DNA of 64,000 bases from Gordonibacter sp. An230 (GCF_002159915.1 NZ_NFJP01000003.1:62001-126000); one strand, 5' to 3'; shown: positions 43,275 through 53,240, numbered from the stretch's first letter. Notes: generated from the sequence alone by a model not told the origin. Program-made: numbers and translations.

Positions 43275-44338
43275 AACCTTCCTATCTCCTCCATCAAAGC
43301 GTCCACGATGGCGCTCTCCTCCACCTTGCGGACGACGGCTCCCTTGGAAAACACCGCGCCGGATCCTTTGCCGCACGCCACGCCGATGTCGGCGTCGGCA
43401 GCCTCGCCCGGCCCGTTCACCACGCAGCCCATCACCGCCACCTTGAGCGGTTTGCCCAAGCCCGCGATGCGTTCCTCCACCTCGCGCGCGAGCGCGATGA
43501 GATCCACCTGGCAGCGCCCGCACGTGGGGCAGCTGACGAGCTCGGGTCCGCGGCGGCGCAGATCGAGCGCCGCGAGCAGCGTCCAGCACGCGCGAACCTC
43601 GGTCACGGGATCGTCGGTGAGCGAGATGCGCAGCGTGTCGCCGATACCCTCTTCCAGCAAGATCCCCAACCCGCTCGCGCTCTTGATGACGCCTTGGAAG
43701 GTCGTGCCGGCCTCCGTGACGCCGATGTGCAGGGGCACGTGCGGCAGCTCCTCGCTGAGCAGGCGGTACGTGCGCACCGTCGTCATGACGTCGTGGGCTT
43801 TCGCGCTGACCACAAGGTCGTGGAAGCCGCGGCCCTCGCAGTGACGCACATAGTCGGCGGCCGAGCGCGCCAGCTTCTCGGGCAACGTGAGGTCGTCGCG
43901 CGCCGCCAGATCGTTGTCGAGCGAGCCCGCGTTCACCCCGATGCGGATGGGGATGCCTGCCTCCCCCGCCGCATCGAGCACGGCGTCGGTTTTGGCGAGC
44001 CCCCCGATGTTGCCGGGATTGATGCGCAGCTTGGCCGCGCCGCGACGGGCGGCCTCGATGGCGATGTCCGCCGAGAAGTGGATGTCGGCCACCACGGGCA
44101 GGGGCGACCGCTCGCACACGGCTGCGAACGTATCGAGGCAGTCTTTGCGTGGAATGGCCATGCGAACGATCTCGCAACCTGCCTGGGCCAGCGCGTCGAT
44201 CTGCGCGAGATTGGCCGCCGCGTCGTCAGCCGGCGCGTTGAGCATCGACTGCACTGCGACGGGCGCGCCGCCACCGAGCGGCACGCCGCCCACCATGACC
44301 CGTCGGGTCAGCTCGTTCGGTTTGGCTGCGCCGGGCAT
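43271..44338 (-). CDS. ispG: 4-hydroxy-3-methylbut-2-enyl diphosphate synthase
   Basis: A 355-residue IspG (GcpE), converting methylerythritol cyclodiphosphate to HMBPP in the MEP pathway with a 4Fe-4S cluster. The N-terminal TIM barrel shows VQSMLNAP and ADIHFSADIA; the cluster ligands are in SCPTCGRCQVDL and the later GCVVNGPGEA. It is coupled to proS. 1.36 kb of non-coding DNA separates it from rseP, where related genomes normally have a short gap. Confidence 0.97.
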   Translation of the reverse strand: MPGAAKPNELTRRVMVGGVPLGGGAPVAVQSMLNAPADDAAANLAQIDALAQAGCEIVRMAIPRKDCLDTFAAVCERSPLPVVADIHFSADIAIEAARRGAAKLRINPGNIGGLAKTDAVLDAAGEAGIPIRIGVNAGSLDNDLAARDDLTLPEKLARSAADYVRHCEGRGFHDLVVSAKAHDVMTTVRTYRLLSEELPHVPLHIGVTEAGTTFQGVIKSASGLGILLEEGIGDTLRISLTDDPVTEVRACWTLLAALDLRRRGPELVSCPTCGRCQVDLIALAREVEERIAGLGKPLKVAVMGCVVNGPGEAADADIGVACGKGSGAVFSKGAVVRKVEESAIVDALMEEIGRL

Positions 44339-45693
44339 CCACCCCTCCGTTCCTCACGTTCGCATCCGTCTCCGTCGTCGGACTCGCCCTGGCAAAGCAA
44401 CCGCTCGCACGGCCTTCGACGACGGCCTTCTTTCGCGCTTCGCCCATGCGTTCAAGCGCTTCAGGCCATTCTACCCTTCCTTGGCCCGCACGTGCCCAAT
44501 TGCACAGGGATTTCGCGAGCACGCGACGATAGGCGCAGACAGCTGCGCAGCAGCGAAAGCCGAAGCGCATGCAGACGACTGCACTGGGTTGCGGCAAGAA
44601 GAGGGCTTGCGACAAGGCGGCGGACTACGGAAGGCTGGACGAAAAGAGGGTGCGGTCCGGCAGAGCGGAGGTCCGTGAGAGAGAGAAAAAAAAAGGGGGG
44701 GGGGCAGAGCGACTGCAGAAGGCGAATCGCAGCGGGAGGATGAGCGCGACAGGATGACGGGCCAAGAGAGGCACGACAGAACGGCAAGAAAGCGAGCGGC
44801 GGAGACGAGCCAGAAGCCGGCAGACCGAATGCGAGACGGACGGCAAAGCGGGCGGTGATGAAACGCGCGGCAAGACGATCCCGCCGACAGGGCTTCATGG
44901 GCCGTGGCGACAGATCGAAAAGCCGGCAGCAGATCGCAAGTGGCGGCAAGTCGGCGAAACGACAGCAGCACCAGGGAATTCGCCGCCATCAGGATCCGAA
45001 CCCTCGCCGCCCCTGCGGATCGGGCTTTAGTCGAGGGCCCTGATCGATCCGTCGGCGACCCGCACCGCTACGGACCGGATCCCATCAGCAAGCCGAGCCA
45101 AATCCGCCGGTCCCGACTCGGCAAAAAGAGCCCTTTCTTTTGGCGGCCTTTTCGGAAATCCGCCATCCGCCCCGAAGGATTTTGAAACCGCCCCCAGCCG
45201 ACCGGAGGATATCTCGACGATGCGGCGCGGTTGGCGGATCGTCGGGCCATCCGGAGACGGATTCCCGTCATTTTCCGCCGCAAACGGGAAGAAAACGGGC
45301 GCGGAAATGCGAGGAGAGGATGCAGGGGAATGGAGGGAGCGAGCGCAGAACCGCAAAGCGGAAAGAGGGCAAGGGGCGAAGACGCAAAGCGGAAAGCGCG
45401 AGACGCAGGGAGCGCGACGAAGCGAGAGGGCGGAAAGCGCAGGCCGGAGAGAGGCGTGCGATATGGGATGACGGGACGCACGGTAATGCGAGATGAGACG
45501 CAAATCGCGGAGGCGAACGCGAGGATCAACCTTCGAAAAAGGCGGCGATCCCCCGCGCACCCGGACGAAGCCCCGTCGAACGACGACCGCGCAACGAGCG
45601 CGGTCATCGCCGATCGCATCCGTCAACCATCGCGAGCCCGAATGCGGAGAACGGCTCCGAAACCTACCGGCTCGCGCCAACCGACGGGCGCCC
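44339..45693. other. 1.36-kb non-coding gap inside the MEP/lipid cluster
   Basis: No gene is supported on either strand; frames are short or of shadow composition. It contains polypurine tract copy 2 (44676-44704) and purine-rich runs between 45290 and 45450. Three copies of AAATCCGCC occur at 45102-45170. The plus strand from 44500 to 45500 is markedly purine-skewed. Confidence 0.6.
44676..44704. repeat. Polypurine tract, copy 2
   Basis: TGAGAGAGAG plus nine A and ten G, matching 6664-6693. It lies 338 bp upstream of ispG. Confidence 0.8.
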
Positions 45694-46782
45694 CTAGCCC
45701 CAATTGCCGAACACGAAGCGTTGGATATCTTGGTTCGCCATGACCAAGAAGAAGCACACGAACAGCGCCATGCCCGCAAGCGACAGGTAGTTGAGCGCGC
45801 GCATGGACACCACACGCCGCGACACCTTCTGGAACACCTCGATCACGAAACGGCCTCCGTCGAGGGGCGGTATCGGCAGAAGGTTCATAACGCCGAGCGA
45901 CACCGAGATCGAGGCCACGAACGAGATGATGCTCACCAAGCCCATGTCAACCGCCTGCTTCGACATGGCGGCGATGCCGATGATGGATGAGGAGTTCTGC
46001 ACAACCTCTCCTGCGGTGGCGGGGTTGAACAGTCCGGCGACAAGCTGCACCACCATGCCGATGTACATGAAGCCCAGCTGCACGGCCCGCACGGGATCCG
46101 TGGTGACATGGCGGATCTCGCCGGAGGGAAAGAGCACGTCCACGCCGATGACGGAGTACAGCACGACGAACAGAGCCATGGCGAACAGCAGATTCACCGC
46201 CACGCCCGCCACGAGGATGACCGAGCGCTTCCAAAACGGGAGGCTGCGGTACTGCTGGCGATACTCGCTCTCGAACAGGGCGTGCGCATCGTCAACCGGA
46301 CGCGCCTCGCCCAAACCGTAGGCGACGACCCCGGCGGCAAGCTCCTTCTTCGACGGCTTGACTTCGGGAGCCCGGTACGTGTTGAAGCGATCCTTTTTAG
46401 TGGGGCCTTTGGCGCTGCCCCACTCGACGAGCTCCTCGAGAGCCTCGTACGCCTCATCGTCGGTGATGCCGCAATCGCGCGCAACGTCCTCCATGTTCGC
46501 AGTGCCGCGACGATGAAGCGACGCGAGCGCAGCCTCGAGATGAGGGCTCATCTCCCCTGGCTCCATGCCGCACACCTTGGCGTAGCCTCCCAAGAGAATG
46601 GGCGTCACACCGAACTTCGTCCCCCATTTTGTGAAACCGATGCTCGGTCCCGGTAGCCCCAGCATGAACTCGGTCACCCGCACACCGAACGCGCGCGCGG
46701 CCAGATAGTGCCCCCCCTCGTGGATGAAAACGAGGAATCCCAAGATGAGGACGGCGTAGACGATCGTCAGAACAATATCCAT
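45694..46782 (-). CDS. rseP: RseP-like site-2 metalloprotease without PDZ domain
   Basis: A 362-residue intramembrane zinc protease. The zinc motif HEGGH is residues 21-25, and N300-LLPIPPLDGG the third ligand region. Two things are odd: the loop between the second and third membrane segments has only about 15 residues (218-232), leaving no room for the PDZ domain, and residues 78-185 form a cytoplasmic insert containing a possible winged-helix (LEAALASLHRRGTANMEDVA, GITDDEAYEALEELVEWG). RseP cleaves anti-sigma factors or signal peptide remnants. It sits in the usual place between dxr and ispG. Confidence 0.9.
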   Translation of the reverse strand: MDIVLTIVYAVLILGFLVFIHEGGHYLAARAFGVRVTEFMLGLPGPSIGFTKWGTKFGVTPILLGGYAKVCGMEPGEMSPHLEAALASLHRRGTANMEDVARDCGITDDEAYEALEELVEWGSAKGPTKKDRFNTYRAPEVKPSKKELAAGVVAYGLGEARPVDDAHALFESEYRQQYRSLPFWKRSVILVAGVAVNLLFAMALFVVLYSVIGVDVLFPSGEIRHVTTDPVRAVQLGFMYIGMVVQLVAGLFNPATAGEVVQNSSSIIGIAAMSKQAVDMGLVSIISFVASISVSLGVMNLLPIPPLDGGRFVIEVFQKVSRRVVSMRALNYLSLAGMALFVCFFLVMANQDIQRFVFGNWG

Positions 46783-47734
46783 GAACTCGAATCCTTCCGA
46801 ATGCGAGAGCGCGTGTTTCGAGCAACATTATAAAGATGCCGGGCTTCGCGCGATGATCCCGAGCCGACGTGCGAAAAAAACCTACAAGCGCTACGCGATT
46901 CCGCCACGGGTCCATCGTTCGCCCCCTCCGCCGCCCTGTTTGCCAGAAAATGCCCCGCCGCTTGATCGAGTCCCCTCCGAGCACGAGCCGCCTTCCCTAA
47001 CGGTCCGCGCTCCGAAGGCAGCTGCAGCCGCTTGCCTCCCATCCGAGCGCAAAACGGCGAAACGGGATGCGCCTTCGCGTCCGACCCGAAGCCTCCGAGA
47101 TGCACCTGGCATCCCCGACGACACGTTCCGCTCTTGCCGAAAGCCGCTCCAAACCGCAGTCGCCCGCAGCGGCAAGGGAAAAGTCCGAAACCGTTCGCTC
47201 CCGCTCGGACGCCCCGCTGAGAAGAAGGTCGAAACCCAGATGCCGGGCCCCTGCCCACCGCCACGCCGCGAACCCGAATCGGCACCCAACGCACAGGGGG
47301 AAGCGCGTCGAAGGCGCGAAAGACTCATGTCGGAGGCACGTTAGGAGCGCGGGAGAACGGACGGCCTCTCCGCTGGAAGCCCGCCATATCCGCGCAAACT
47401 CCCCTTGCTATCATGGGTGCAGCGGGCCCGCGCAACGCAGACATCTGAAAACCGCATAGCCGCGCCGGCAGAGGCGTGCGTTACGATGCCGGCAACCAGA
47501 CCGCAGCGCCTCCGACGAAAGGCGGCGACAACGATTGCCGCCGGGCAGGGAGCCTTCCGACGTGGACGGCGCCCGTGCCCGCTTCGTCAACCCAACAAAG
47601 CGCCCTGGGCGCCGATGCGTCAGACCCTGAGCGCAGGGGCTCGACCCGTCGGATGCGAGAAGACGGCACGTTCGCGCTCATGCCGACAGCTCGACCTTGA
47701 GCCGAACGGATGCGAACCGCCAAACGCCGAGAGG
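46783..47734. other. 950-bp non-coding gap between dxr and rseP
   Basis: No gene supported. Frames are of shadow composition and lack ribosome sites. No element matching the listed repeat families was seen. Confidence 0.5.
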
Positions 47735-49063
47735 TCAGCGCACGTTGCGGCGTGCTTCGCAGCGGGCCCAGGCGTCCAGCTCCTCCAGCTGCTCAAGGCT
47801 CTCCACCCGCTGGACGCCCGAAGCCTCGTGCGCCTCCATGACAGCCTCCACGCACTCGGCGATGCCGAGGTAAGTGCCCTCCCCCGCCAAAAACGCGGCT
47901 ACGGCCACCTCGTTGGCGGCGTTCATCGCACACGGCAGCGTGCCGCCGACCTCGCCAGCGCGGCGAGCGAGCGCAAGGCAACGGAACGCATCCTCGTCGG
48001 GAGCCGCGAACTCGAGGCTGCCCAGCTGCGTGAAATCGAGCGGCGCGACAGGGGCGTCCCAACGCTCGGGGTAGCTGAGCGCATACTGGATGGGGATGCG
48101 CATGTCGGTTGTGCCGAGATGCGCCTTCACGCTGCCGTCGGCGAACTCCACCATCGAATGAATAGCGCTCTGCGGCTGCACAACCACGCTGATGCGGTCG
48201 TAGGGCATGGCGAACAGGTGATGCGCCTCGATGACCTCCAAACCCTTGTTCATGAGGGTGGATGAATCGATGGTGATCTTCGCGCCCATGTTCCACGTAG
48301 GATGCGCAAGCGCCTCGGACGCCGCAACGTCCGCCAGCTGCGCGCGCGTGCGACCGCGGAACGGACCGCCCGACGCGGTGACCCAGAGACGTGACACCTC
48401 GCGCGCATCTTCGCCGATAAGGCATTGGTAGATGGCGCCGTGCTCCGAATCGATGGGCATGAGCGCGCCAGCAGGGCCGTGTGCGGGCGCCCCGCCCTCC
48501 GTGCGACGCCGAGCATCCGCCTGCGCAGCCAACGGCATGATGAGATCGCCGCCCACCACGAGCGACTCCTTGTTCGCGAGCGCCAGCACCTTGCCCGCAG
48601 CGAGCGCGTCATAGCTGGCGCGCAAGCCCGCCGCACCCACGAGCGCGTTCACCACCACATCGGCCTCTGGCAGCTGCGCAAGCGCGGCCACGGCGTCCGC
48701 GCCGAAGCCGAGGGAGCCTTCTTCGTCTGCCGCGACGGCCGCACGCGCATCCGTACCCGACCCGCCACCCGCCAACGATGCGCCCGCAGCCCCCCGCGCG
48801 CCGCCTGCCGCAGCAGCCGCGACGCATCGCCCGGCTTGCATCGCCTGGGCGCGCAGATCGTCCGCAACGACTTCGGCCGCCAGCCGCTCATCGCCTACCG
48901 CCAGGTGCCGCACGCCGAACTCGCGCGCCTGGGCCAACAGCTCTTCGCCGCGCGTGCCCGCAGCCAACGCCACAACCTGCAGCTTGTCAGGATGCCGCCG
49001 CACGACATCGAGCGTCTGCGTGCCGATAGAACCCGTGGATCCGAGAACAACGATCCTCTTCAT
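47735..49063 (-). CDS. dxr: 1-deoxy-D-xylulose 5-phosphate reductoisomerase
   Basis: A 442-residue Dxr (IspC), the NADPH-dependent second step of the MEP pathway. VLGSTGSIGTQTLDV is the NADPH loop; LANKESLVVGGDLIMPLA, PIDSEHGAIYQCL and the metal/substrate region IDSSTLMNKGLEVIEAHHLF are in place. It is about 40-60 residues longer than usual because of an Ala/Gly-rich insert at residues 76-118 and a second short insert after the NKES region. GGGGTGAGG precedes the ATG at 49063. Confidence 0.95.
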   Translation of the reverse strand: MKRIVVLGSTGSIGTQTLDVVRRHPDKLQVVALAAGTRGEELLAQAREFGVRHLAVGDERLAAEVVADDLRAQAMQAGRCVAAAAAGGARGAAGASLAGGGSGTDARAAVAADEEGSLGFGADAVAALAQLPEADVVVNALVGAAGLRASYDALAAGKVLALANKESLVVGGDLIMPLAAQADARRRTEGGAPAHGPAGALMPIDSEHGAIYQCLIGEDAREVSRLWVTASGGPFRGRTRAQLADVAASEALAHPTWNMGAKITIDSSTLMNKGLEVIEAHHLFAMPYDRISVVVQPQSAIHSMVEFADGSVKAHLGTTDMRIPIQYALSYPERWDAPVAPLDFTQLGSLEFAAPDEDAFRCLALARRAGEVGGTLPCAMNAANEVAVAAFLAGEGTYLGIAECVEAVMEAHEASGVQRVESLEQLEELDAWARCEARRNVR

Positions 49064-49668
49064 GCCCTCACCCCGTCGCTTTCTCTCGCCTTCGCCATGC
49101 GTCCGCCAGCCCACCGCCGAACGGAGCGGCGATCCGCTCGCCCACCCGTACCGGCTCCGCTGTCGGCGCCTGTTCGGCTTTCGATAAAACAGCGCCCCTT
49201 GCACACAGAAGAGTCCAAAATGGCGCAAAATGCATCTTGTGCATAGGTTTCTCATCCGTCAGCGGGCGAAAGCTATCTGCGAACTGGTCAAACTCCGTCA
49301 AAATAGCCATCTTTCCATCTCCTCGCACAAAGATCCCATGCACAAAGCGCGTTTTGCGACATTTCAAACCGAATCGCATGCCGTCGAGCCTCCAACCCCT
49401 CCAACCGCGAAGCCTATCAAAAACGCGACGGAGGCCCGAACGCTGCCGCCTCGGCCAGCCCCGATGCCTACCAGCCGATGCAGACCGGCACGGCCGCACG
49501 TCGCCATGCGGGCACCTTCCACCAGCCGCCCGCGCCGACCGAAGCAACCCGCAGCCGAAAAAGCCGACACGCCCGGCCATCCGCAAGCCACCGTCTCCCG
49601 CCCTGGCAACCCAAAGCCGCCCTCCGATGCCCCGCCGCCCATCCGCTTTCCGCGCGCCGCGCGCTGCG
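49064..49668. other. 605-bp gap between cdsA and dxr with repeat copy 2
   Basis: No gene supported; contains the inverted-repeat element at 49219-49363. Confidence 0.6.
49219..49363. repeat. Inverted-repeat element, copy 2
   Basis: Arms 49219-49246 and 49336-49363. Outer AATGGCGCAAAA pairs imperfectly with TTTTGCGACATT and inner TTGTGCATAG with CCATGCACAA. Same family as 29276-29441 and 61978-62130. Confidence 0.6.
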
Positions 49669-50601
49669 TCAGACCAAAGGAGCGGGATATGGAATGCAGT
49701 CGAACCCGACCAGCAAGATAGCCGACGTCACAGCCACGAGGAACAGCGAGTCGCACCGATCGAGCAGCCCTCCGTGTCCCGGCATGATGCTGCCGGAATC
49801 CTTGAAACCGCTGTTGCGCTTGATGCGGCTCTCCGCCAAGTCGCCCAGCACCCCCATGAGCCCGCTTATCACGCCGAACAAGATCGCTTGGGCAATGCCC
49901 ATCTCGACACCGGGAATGAGCGTCATCAGGCACCAGAAAGCCGCCGAACCCACGAGCCCCGCAAAAAACCCCTCCCAGCTTTTCTTCGGACTCGTGCGCG
50001 GCGCCAGCTTGTGCTTTCCGAACCTGCTGCCCACGAGGTAGGCGAACGAGTCGTTCGCCCATACGCTAAGAAAGATGGCGAGCACGAGCACCCCGCCCCA
50101 AGGCTGGGGGAGAGCGGTGCGCACGACGATGATGCCCGAAAGCAGCATACCGCAGTATGCCGCTCCGAAGAAGCTCACGCCCACATCGGGCACGCGCGCC
50201 CGCATCCAGAACACGTACCACACGATGAGCGCAAGCAAAAGCGCGAGGCTCACGTACAGCGCACCGGTCAGGCCGAGAGCGAACACGCTCGTCGGATAAA
50301 GCATGGCGGCAATGATCCCGAGCATCTCGTTGGGCAGCTTCGCATCTTGACGCAACATGTAGTAGAACTCGCCAGCCGTGATGCCGGCCGTCGCCACGAG
50401 CAACGCGAGCGTCGTCCACTCGCTGACGAGCGCACACAGCACCGACACCGCCACGTACACGAAACCTGTGCGGAACCTCACTTGCAGGTCGGTGGCGTTC
50501 TTCAGCTTCTCAGGCGCCTTCTCGTAGGCGAAATCCTTGAAGCGTCCCGTGCGCGTGCGATCATCGTCCTCCTCGCGCGCGTCGTCGAACCGCGGTGCCA
50601 C
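49669..50601 (-). CDS. cdsA: Phosphatidate cytidylyltransferase
   Basis: A 310-residue CdsA making CDP-diacylglycerol from phosphatidate and CTP at the membrane. About eight helices; the C-terminal signature SRIKRNSGFKDSGSIMPGHGGLLDRCDS is present as SGFKDSGSIMPGHGGLLDR. The first 40 residues are charged and cytoplasmic. Start is a GTG directly after the uppS TAG, so the two are translationally coupled. Confidence 0.95.
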   Translation of the reverse strand: MAPRFDDAREEDDDRTRTGRFKDFAYEKAPEKLKNATDLQVRFRTGFVYVAVSVLCALVSEWTTLALLVATAGITAGEFYYMLRQDAKLPNEMLGIIAAMLYPTSVFALGLTGALYVSLALLLALIVWYVFWMRARVPDVGVSFFGAAYCGMLLSGIIVVRTALPQPWGGVLVLAIFLSVWANDSFAYLVGSRFGKHKLAPRTSPKKSWEGFFAGLVGSAAFWCLMTLIPGVEMGIAQAILFGVISGLMGVLGDLAESRIKRNSGFKDSGSIMPGHGGLLDRCDSLFLVAVTSAILLVGFDCIPYPAPLV

Positions 50602-51426
50602 CTACTTCACCGCCCCGAAGCGGCGGTCGCGCCCTTGGTAGTCCAGAAGCGCCCGCAGAAACTCGTAGCGGTCGAAGTCGGGCCACAGCACGTCGGTGCA
50701 GTAGAACTCCGAGTAGGCGATCTGCCATAGGAGGAAGTTCGACACGCGCATCTCCCCCGACGTGCGGATCACAAGGTCGGGATCGGGCATGCCGAAGGTG
50801 TGCAGCCCGCGTTCGAACGCCTCTTCCGACACGACGGCAAACGGGTCGCGCCCCTCGGCCTCCTCAAGCAGAGCACGGCGCACGCACGTCTCAACCGCAT
50901 GCAGTATCTCCTGGCGGGAGCCGTAATTCACTGCCACGGCAAGCGTCATGCCCGTGTTGTCCCGCGTCTTCTCCCACGCCTCGTCGAACGCGTCTCGCGT
51001 CTCGTCTGGCAAGGCCGACGTGTCGCCGATGGTACGCACGCGCACGTGCTCTTCATGCAGACCGTCCACCTCGGCCAGCATGGTCTTGGCGAACAGGTCC
51101 ATCAGGCCCACCACCTCGTCGGCAGGCCGCTTCCAGTTCTCTGTAGAGAACGAGTAGATGGTGAGGTAGCGCACGCCCACATCTGAGGCGCAGCGGATCG
51201 TCTCGCGCACGGCCTCGATGCCAGCCTTGTGCCCGCGCAGCCGGTTGAGCGCGCGCTTCTTCGCCCAGCGCCCATTGCCGTCCATGATGACGGCGACATG
51301 CTGCGGCACCCGCGCAGGATCGAGCAGCGTCGGGTCGAGGCCCTCCGGAGGATTCGGGAATATGTGGTCGAGCGGCTTGTTCAAAGAGGCACAGCTTTCG
51401 GTCGTACACTTCAGTTCGCACGCCAA
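50602..51426 (-). CDS. uppS: Isoprenyl (undecaprenyl) diphosphate synthase
   Basis: A 274-residue cis-prenyltransferase making the lipid carrier for cell wall synthesis. VAVIMDGNGRWAKKR carries the catalytic Asp; TIYSFSTENWKRP and the C-terminal RTSGEMRVSNFLLWQIAYSEFYCTD are hallmarks. About 40 residues precede the conserved start; the TTG at 51426 is the furthest start without conflict, and an internal TTG at codon 15 is an alternative, so the start is uncertain. Downstream it abuts cdsA. Confidence 0.93.
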   Translation of the reverse strand: MACELKCTTESCASLNKPLDHIFPNPPEGLDPTLLDPARVPQHVAVIMDGNGRWAKKRALNRLRGHKAGIEAVRETIRCASDVGVRYLTIYSFSTENWKRPADEVVGLMDLFAKTMLAEVDGLHEEHVRVRTIGDTSALPDETRDAFDEAWEKTRDNTGMTLAVAVNYGSRQEILHAVETCVRRALLEEAEGRDPFAVVSEEAFERGLHTFGMPDPDLVIRTSGEMRVSNFLLWQIAYSEFYCTDVLWPDFDRYEFLRALLDYQGRDRRFGAVK

Positions 51427-51596
51427 GCACCCAGGCCGATCCCGCAGCAGCAGGTTGGCGCATCGTGGCTCGCAGGTCGACGCAGTAAGTCAGCGAGGGC
51501 GGCTGGGGTGCCCGAGACTCGTGGGATCGCGGAGGCGACGCGTACCTTGGTATGCATCGAGCAGTCCAGCGGGCTGTTCGATCCCACGCTATGCGC

Positions 51597-51620
51597 CCGA
51601 GCAGGGCGCTCCCTGCTCGG
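51597..51620 (-). terminator. Hairpin between frr and uppS
   Basis: CCGAGCAGGG-CGCT-CCCTGCTCGG, a perfect 10-bp stem with a four-base loop, about 100 bp after frr. There is no T tract. It may be an attenuator or a processing site in the long frr-uppS spacer (292 bp, no gene). Confidence 0.45.
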
Positions 51621-51718
51621 CAGAGCCGAGGCAGGGCATTCCGGGATCGCACGAAGATCGGACGCTCCAGCCAACCGCAGCGTCGAGCAGCTCCGCGGGC
51701 CGTAGGCGCGCGGAACCC

Positions 51719-52276
51719 CTAAATCTCCATCACCTCGGCCTCCTTCTTCTTGAAGACGGCGTCCACCTCTGCGATGTACTTGTCGGTAAGCTTCTGCACT
51801 TCAGCCTGGCCACGACGCTCATCGTCCTCGGGAAGGCTCTCCTCCTTGACGGTGCGCTCGATGGCGGAGTTGGCCTCCTGGCGGGCCTTGCGCACGGCCA
51901 CGCGCGCCTCTTCCGCATAAGTCTTGCACTGCTTCACCAGCTCGCGGCGGCGCTCCTCGGTGAGGGCGGGAAACGGCAGGCGGATAACCGAGCCGTCGTT
52001 CGACGGCGTCACGCCCAGATCGCTCTCCAAGATGGCATGCTCGATGGCACCGAGCACTCCTTTGTCCCACGGCTCGACGACGAGCATGTGCGCGTCGGGC
52101 GATTTGATGCCGGCCATCTGGTTCACCGGCGTGGGCACGCCGTAGTAGTCAACTTTGATGCGATCAAGCAGCATGGCGTTCGCACGGCCCGTTCGAACCG
52201 AGCCGAAGTTGTCGTGCAGCGAGGAGACAGCCTTCTTCATGCGCTCTTCGGCCTGCGTAAGAATGTCGTTGACCAT
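51719..52276 (-). CDS. frr: Ribosome recycling factor
   Basis: A 185-residue RRF, which releases the ribosome after termination together with EF-G. VRTGRANAMLLDRIKVDYYGVPTPVNQMA and the C-terminal helix with RKDANKEIKKL-type counterpart (VRKARQEANSAIERTVKEE) are typical; length is normal. AAAGGAACCGC precedes the ATG at 52276; an in-frame ATG at 52294 lacks a site. It follows pyrH by 68 bp. Confidence 0.97.
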   Translation of the reverse strand: MVNDILTQAEERMKKAVSSLHDNFGSVRTGRANAMLLDRIKVDYYGVPTPVNQMAGIKSPDAHMLVVEPWDKGVLGAIEHAILESDLGVTPSNDGSVIRLPFPALTEERRRELVKQCKTYAEEARVAVRKARQEANSAIERTVKEESLPEDDERRGQAEVQKLTDKYIAEVDAVFKKKEAEVMEI

Positions 52277-52344
52277 TGTTGCGGTTCCTTTCACCCGACT
52301 TCGGACGCGCGCCCGAAGGCATCGACACGCGCGCTCGCCTCTGC

Positions 52345-53061
52345 CTATTCTACCGTGGTTCCAACGTTTTCGCCCTTCAAAGCGCGCGAAATGTTACCCT
52401 TCTCGGTCAGGTCGAACACGATCATGGGAACGTGGTTGTCCATGCACAGGGACGTGGCGGTGGAGTCCATGACGTTGAGGCCCCTCGACAGCACGTCCAT
52501 ATAGCTGAGACGGTCGAAGCGCTTCGCGTCCGGGTTCTCCTTCGGATCGCTATCGTAGACGCCGTCCACCTTCGTGGCCTTCATGAGCACATCCACATCC
52601 AGCTCGCATGCGCGCAATGCCGCAGTGGTGTCGGTGGTGAAGTAGGGATTGCCCGTGCCCGCCGCCAAAATGACCACGCGCCCCTTTTCCATATGGCGGA
52701 TGGCGCGGCGACGAATGTAAGGCTCGGACACCTCCTGCATGGTGATGGCGCTCTGCACGCGCGAGAAAATGCCGTGGCGCTCGAAGGCGTCCTGCAGGGC
52801 GAGCGCGTTCATCACCGTGGCGAGCATGCCGATGTAGTCGGCCTGCGCGCGGTCCATGCCCTCGGCCGAGCCCGCCAGACCGCGGAAGATGTTTCCACCG
52901 CCCACGACGACGGCCAGCTGCACACCATCGTGCACGACTTCGGCGATCTGGTCAGCCAGGTCGTCGACCACCTTCGGATCGATGCCGTATCCGACGTCCC
53001 CCGCCAGCGCCTCGCCTGACAACTTGAGCAGCACGCGGTCGTATCGGTATCCTCCAGACAT
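52345..53061 (-). CDS. pyrH: UMP kinase
   Basis: A 238-residue hexameric UMP kinase of the amino acid kinase fold: [13 protein letters not shown] (phosphate loop Lys), [11 protein letters not shown], and [19 protein letters not shown] for UMP binding. It forms UDP for pyrimidine synthesis. GAGAGGACAGGG lies before the ATG at 53061. First gene of the frr-uppS-cdsA-dxr-rseP-ispG-proS series. Confidence 0.97.
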   Translation of the reverse strand: MSGGYRYDRVLLKLSGEALAGDVGYGIDPKVVDDLADQIAEVVHDGVQLAVVVGGGNIFRGLAGSAEGMDRAQADYIGMLATVMNALALQDAFERHGIFSRVQSAITMQEVSEPYIRRRAIRHMEKGRVVILAAGTGNPYFTTDTTAALRACELDVDVLMKATKVDGVYDSDPKENPDAKRFDRLSYMDVLSRGLNVMDSTATSLCMDNHVPMIVFDLTEKGNISRALKGENVGTTVE

Positions 53062-53240
53062 AGGCCCTGTCCTCTCGATGGTCGGTCGTTCATCCTGAGC
53101 GTCACCATCTTACCCGAAAACGGAAACGCCCGCGACAAAGCGCGACCGTTTCCCTCCCCTCCACGCAAAGGACAGACGGAAACGCGCTGGAAAGAGGACT
53201 CGTTCGCATTCGAGGCATGGCGCGCTCCCCCGCGAAGCGC

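Noticed and set aside
41517-44177. 886-residue extension of proS upstream through ispG
   Set aside because: The extension reads ispG out of frame; proS starts at 43274 with an ATGA overlap and the family N-terminus.
44985-45060. Possible tRNA on the minus strand (GGTTCGGATCC-like T arm)
   Set aside because: No matching acceptor or anticodon stem could be drawn around it.
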